Shown here: positions 6,700-8,176 of the stretch, one piece after another
Position numbering within the stretch: the first letter of the stretch is position 1
How the letters are laid out: the number at the start of each line of letters is the position of its first letter
From: Acidobacteriota bacterium
Lineage (GTDB): Bacteria > Acidobacteriota > UBA6911 > RPQK01
DNA: 8,176 nt
Assembly (NCBI GenBank): GCA_003819755.1
Contig: RPQK01000324.1
Span: 1-8,176 of the forward strand
Reading direction: 5' to 3'
Position numbers and translations under genes: made by a program
The notes under the pieces: model-generated
Seen by the model: the letters and a program-made list of their open reading frames with translations, nothing else
The model's database searches: none
Told to the model about the DNA's origin: nothing

Positions 6700-6719
6700 C
6701 TGCATATCGCAATATGCAG
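6700..6719. promoter_or_regulatory. 8-bp inverted repeat in the hoxE leader, possible operator
   Basis: CTGCATAT-CGCA-ATATGCAG is a perfect 8-bp inverted repeat with a four-base centre. It sits 19 bases upstream of the hoxE start, immediately before the polypurine ribosome-site region (GGGGGAGAAAGGAG on the minus strand). Its size fits a dimeric helix-turn-helix repressor or a small mRNA hairpin. The regulator is not in the window. A clear promoter for hoxE is not visible: the AT-rich TATTTATGG just upstream (6722-6730) lacks a good -35. Confidence 0.45.
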
Positions 6720-6825
6720 ACCATAAATAGAAGGCCCTGAAAGCCACGAGCGACGGGGATCTGGCGGAAACCGCTGGGGCAAAGCACCCACGTGAACCGT
6801 TAAAAGACGTAAGTGGCGGGGGCGA

Positions 6826-6854
6826 TTGTTGCTTGAATCAGCGGCTGATAGAAT
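6826..6854 (+). promoter_or_regulatory. Candidate sigma-70-type promoter of the PLP enzyme gene, with a palindrome in the spacer
   Basis: TTGTTG at 6826-6831, a 17-base spacer, and TAGAAT at 6849-6854 (five of six -10 consensus bases) form a plausible promoter. Transcription would start near 6861. The spacer contains ATCAGC-G-GCTGAT at 6837-6849, a perfect 13-base palindrome that ends on the first base of the -10, where a repressor would block polymerase. Only three of six -35 bases match. Confidence 0.45.
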
Positions 6855-6855
6855 C

Positions 6856-6888
6856 CTGGGAGTGCAGGCGAGACGCCTGCGCTCCCAG
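6856..6888 (+). repeat. 15-bp stem-loop abutting the ribosome binding site of the PLP enzyme gene
   Basis: CTGGGAGTGCAGGCG and CGCCTGCGCTCCCAG pair over 15 positions (one G-T pair) around a three-base AGA loop. The stem ends two bases before GGAG (6890-6893), which is six bases from the ATG at 6900. It resembles mobile REP-type palindromes dispersed in some environmental bacterial genomes, but copy number cannot be judged from one copy. No T-run follows it, so it is not a terminator of rightward transcription. It would lie in the 5' leader if the promoter at 6826-6854 is used. Confidence 0.75.
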
Positions 6889-6899
6889 CGGAGACGGTC

Positions 6900-8176
6900 A
6901 TGAAGAAGAAAAACTACTTGGGCAAGACGAGTATCGGCGGAAAGAAGCTGCAGCCGGAAAGCCTGATGATGAGCTACGGCTACCACCCCCAGTGGTCTGA
7001 AGGCGCCATCAAGTGCCCTATCTTTCAGACCTCCACTTTTGTCTTTAAGAGCGCGGAAGACGGAAAGGCGTTCTTCGAAATCGCGCTCGGGCTTAGGGAA
7101 GAAAGGCCGCGTGACGAACCTGGTCTCATATACAGCCGCCTCAATAACCCCGACCTCGAAATTCTGGAGGACCGTCTCACTCTCTGGGACGAAGCCGAAG
7201 ACTGCGCTGTATTCGAAAGCGGAATGGCCGCCATCTCCACCGTCCTGTTCGAGTTTCTGAAGCCGGGAGACCTCGTCCTTCATAGCGAGCCCCTCTACGG
7301 AGGGACAGAGTACTTTCTTGAACAGGTCTTGCCCAAGTACGGAGTCCAGACAGTCGGATTCCCGGCGGGTGCCTCAGGGGTGCAGATTGAGAACATCCTG
7401 GTCGAGAGCGGTAACCCCGACAAGCTGGCCGTCGTCTATATTGAAACGCCCGGCAATCCGACCAACGCGCTGGTCGACCTCGAGGCGTGTGTGAAACTCG
7501 CGAAGGCGCGTTCCACAGCTGACCGGCGCGTGATCGTTGCTGTGGACAACACCTTTCTGGGTCCTGTCTGGCAGCATCCCCTGAAGTTCGGAGTCGATCT
7601 GGTCCTCTACTCAGCGACGAAGTTCATCGGCGGCCACAGCGACGTGATTGCGGGCGTCTGCCTGGGTTCGCAGGAACTGATGAGAAGGGTTAAGAATCTT
7701 CGAACCTTCATGGGGACGATGGCTTCACCCTGGACCGGCTGGCTGCTGCTCCGTAGCCTGGAAACTCTCAAATTGCGCATGACCTCCCAAATGAAAAACG
7801 CTCGCCAGGTGGCCGATTTCCTGGCGGAGCACCCGCGGGTGGAGAAGGTGTACTACCTTGGCCTGCTAACCGAGAAAGATCCCCAGTTCCCGGTTTATCG
7901 GAAGCAGTGCCTCGCGCCCGGCTCGATGATTTCCTTCGATGTGGTGGGAGGTGAGGCCGAAGCCTTCCGCTTCCTGAACACCCTGCAGTTGTTTAAGCTG
8001 GCGGTGAGCTTGGGGGGAACTGAGTCGCTCGCCGAGCACCCGTCGAGCATGACTCATGCTGAACTGACGCCCGAGGAGAAACGCCGGGCCTGCATAACCG
8101 ACAAGATGATTCGGCTATCGATCGGCGTGGAGAACCCCGAAGATCTCATCGCCGACCTGAAGCAGGCGTTGGAGAA
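6900..8176 (+). CDS. PLP-dependent Cys/Met metabolism enzyme (cystathionine gamma-synthase / gamma-lyase family), 3' end cut by the window
   Basis: Fold-type I PLP enzyme of transsulfuration or sulphur amino acid breakdown, 425 residues seen, probably missing only the last few. The Schiff-base lysine is Lys241 in YSATKFIGGHSD. Other family marks are IYSRLNNP (residues 77-84, Tyr and Arg for the phosphate of the neighbouring subunit), ESGMAA (106-111), ETPGNPT (182-188), the PLP-ring Asp216 in VDNTF, and SLGGTESL (370-377) with Arg406. The exact reaction (cystathionine gamma-synthase, gamma- or beta-lyase, methionine gamma-lyase) cannot be decided from sequence reading. A short insert around residues 60-76 precedes the YSR motif and makes the protein slightly longer than the roughly 390-residue classical enzymes. 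The ATG at 6900 has GGAG at six bases. It is divergent from hoxE, 219 bases away, and no functional link to hydrogenase is evident. Confidence 0.92.
   Translation, partial: MKKKNYLGKTSIGGKKLQPESLMMSYGYHPQWSEGAIKCPIFQTSTFVFKSAEDGKAFFEIALGLREERPRDEPGLIYSRLNNPDLEILEDRLTLWDEAEDCAVFESGMAAISTVLFEFLKPGDLVLHSEPLYGGTEYFLEQVLPKYGVQTVGFPAGASGVQIENILVESGNPDKLAVVYIETPGNPTNALVDLEACVKLAKARSTADRRVIVAVDNTFLGPVWQHPLKFGVDLVLYSATKFIGGHSDVIAGVCLGSQELMRRVKNLRTFMGTMASPWTGWLLLRSLETLKLRMTSQMKNARQVADFLAEHPRVEKVYYLGLLTEKDPQFPVYRKQCLAPGSMISFDVVGGEAEAFRFLNTLQLFKLAVSLGGTESLAEHPSSMTHAELTPEEKRRACITDKMIRLSIGVENPEDLIADLKQALE

Noticed and set aside
6681..6790. Sigma-54 promoter for hoxE
   Set aside because: I searched for a TGGC-N8-TGC type -24/-12 pair on the minus strand and found no acceptable match.
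6681..7283. N-terminal extension of hoxE by about 200 residues
   Set aside because: It would read through the palindromes and antisense to the PLP enzyme gene; the ATG at 6680 has a strong ribosome site and gives the normal NuoE-type length.

Overview
The window holds a complete six-gene operon for a bidirectional, NAD-linked cytoplasmic [NiFe]-hydrogenase (group 3d, Hox type). It lies on the minus strand and reads hoxE-hoxF-hoxU-hoxY-hoxH-hoxW from about 6680 down to 1370. The same strand continues into the 5' part of an arginyl-tRNA synthetase gene (argS), which runs off the left edge. Upstream of hoxE and on the opposite strand is an almost complete PLP-dependent Cys/Met-metabolism enzyme gene, which runs off the right edge.

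Layout: 1-1088, argS (minus, C-terminal part missing). 1089-1369, a 281-base gap packed with repeats: two tandem copies of a 46-base unit (57-base period), then a perfect 41-bp inverted repeat with smaller hairpins nested inside it. 1370-1822, hoxW (maturation endopeptidase). 1852-3276, hoxH (NiFe large subunit). 3288-3821, hoxY (small subunit). 3818-4540, hoxU. 4537-6186, hoxF. 6183-6680, hoxE. 6681-6899, a divergent intergenic region with an 8-bp inverted repeat in the hoxE leader, a plausible promoter for the rightward gene with a palindrome in its spacer, and a 15-bp hairpin abutting that gene's ribosome binding site. 6900-8176, the PLP enzyme (plus).

How the genes work together: HoxY and HoxH form the hydrogenase module, with the H2-splitting NiFe centre in HoxH and the proximal FeS cluster in HoxY. 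HoxE, HoxF and HoxU form the diaphorase module, with FMN and the NAD site in HoxF and FeS clusters in all three. HoxW should remove the C-terminal tail of HoxH after nickel insertion. E/F, F/U and U/Y share ATGA stop-start overlaps and Y/H are 11 bases apart, which indicates one translationally coupled transcript. No hyp genes for NiFe(CN)2CO assembly are in the window, so they must lie elsewhere.

Organism: a bacterium with fairly GC-rich DNA and strong Shine-Dalgarno sequences. Palindromic REP-like intergenic elements and this gene content would fit Acidobacteriota or a similar environmental phylum, but that is a low-confidence guess. The operon itself is a known system. The least explained DNA is the two intergenic regions.
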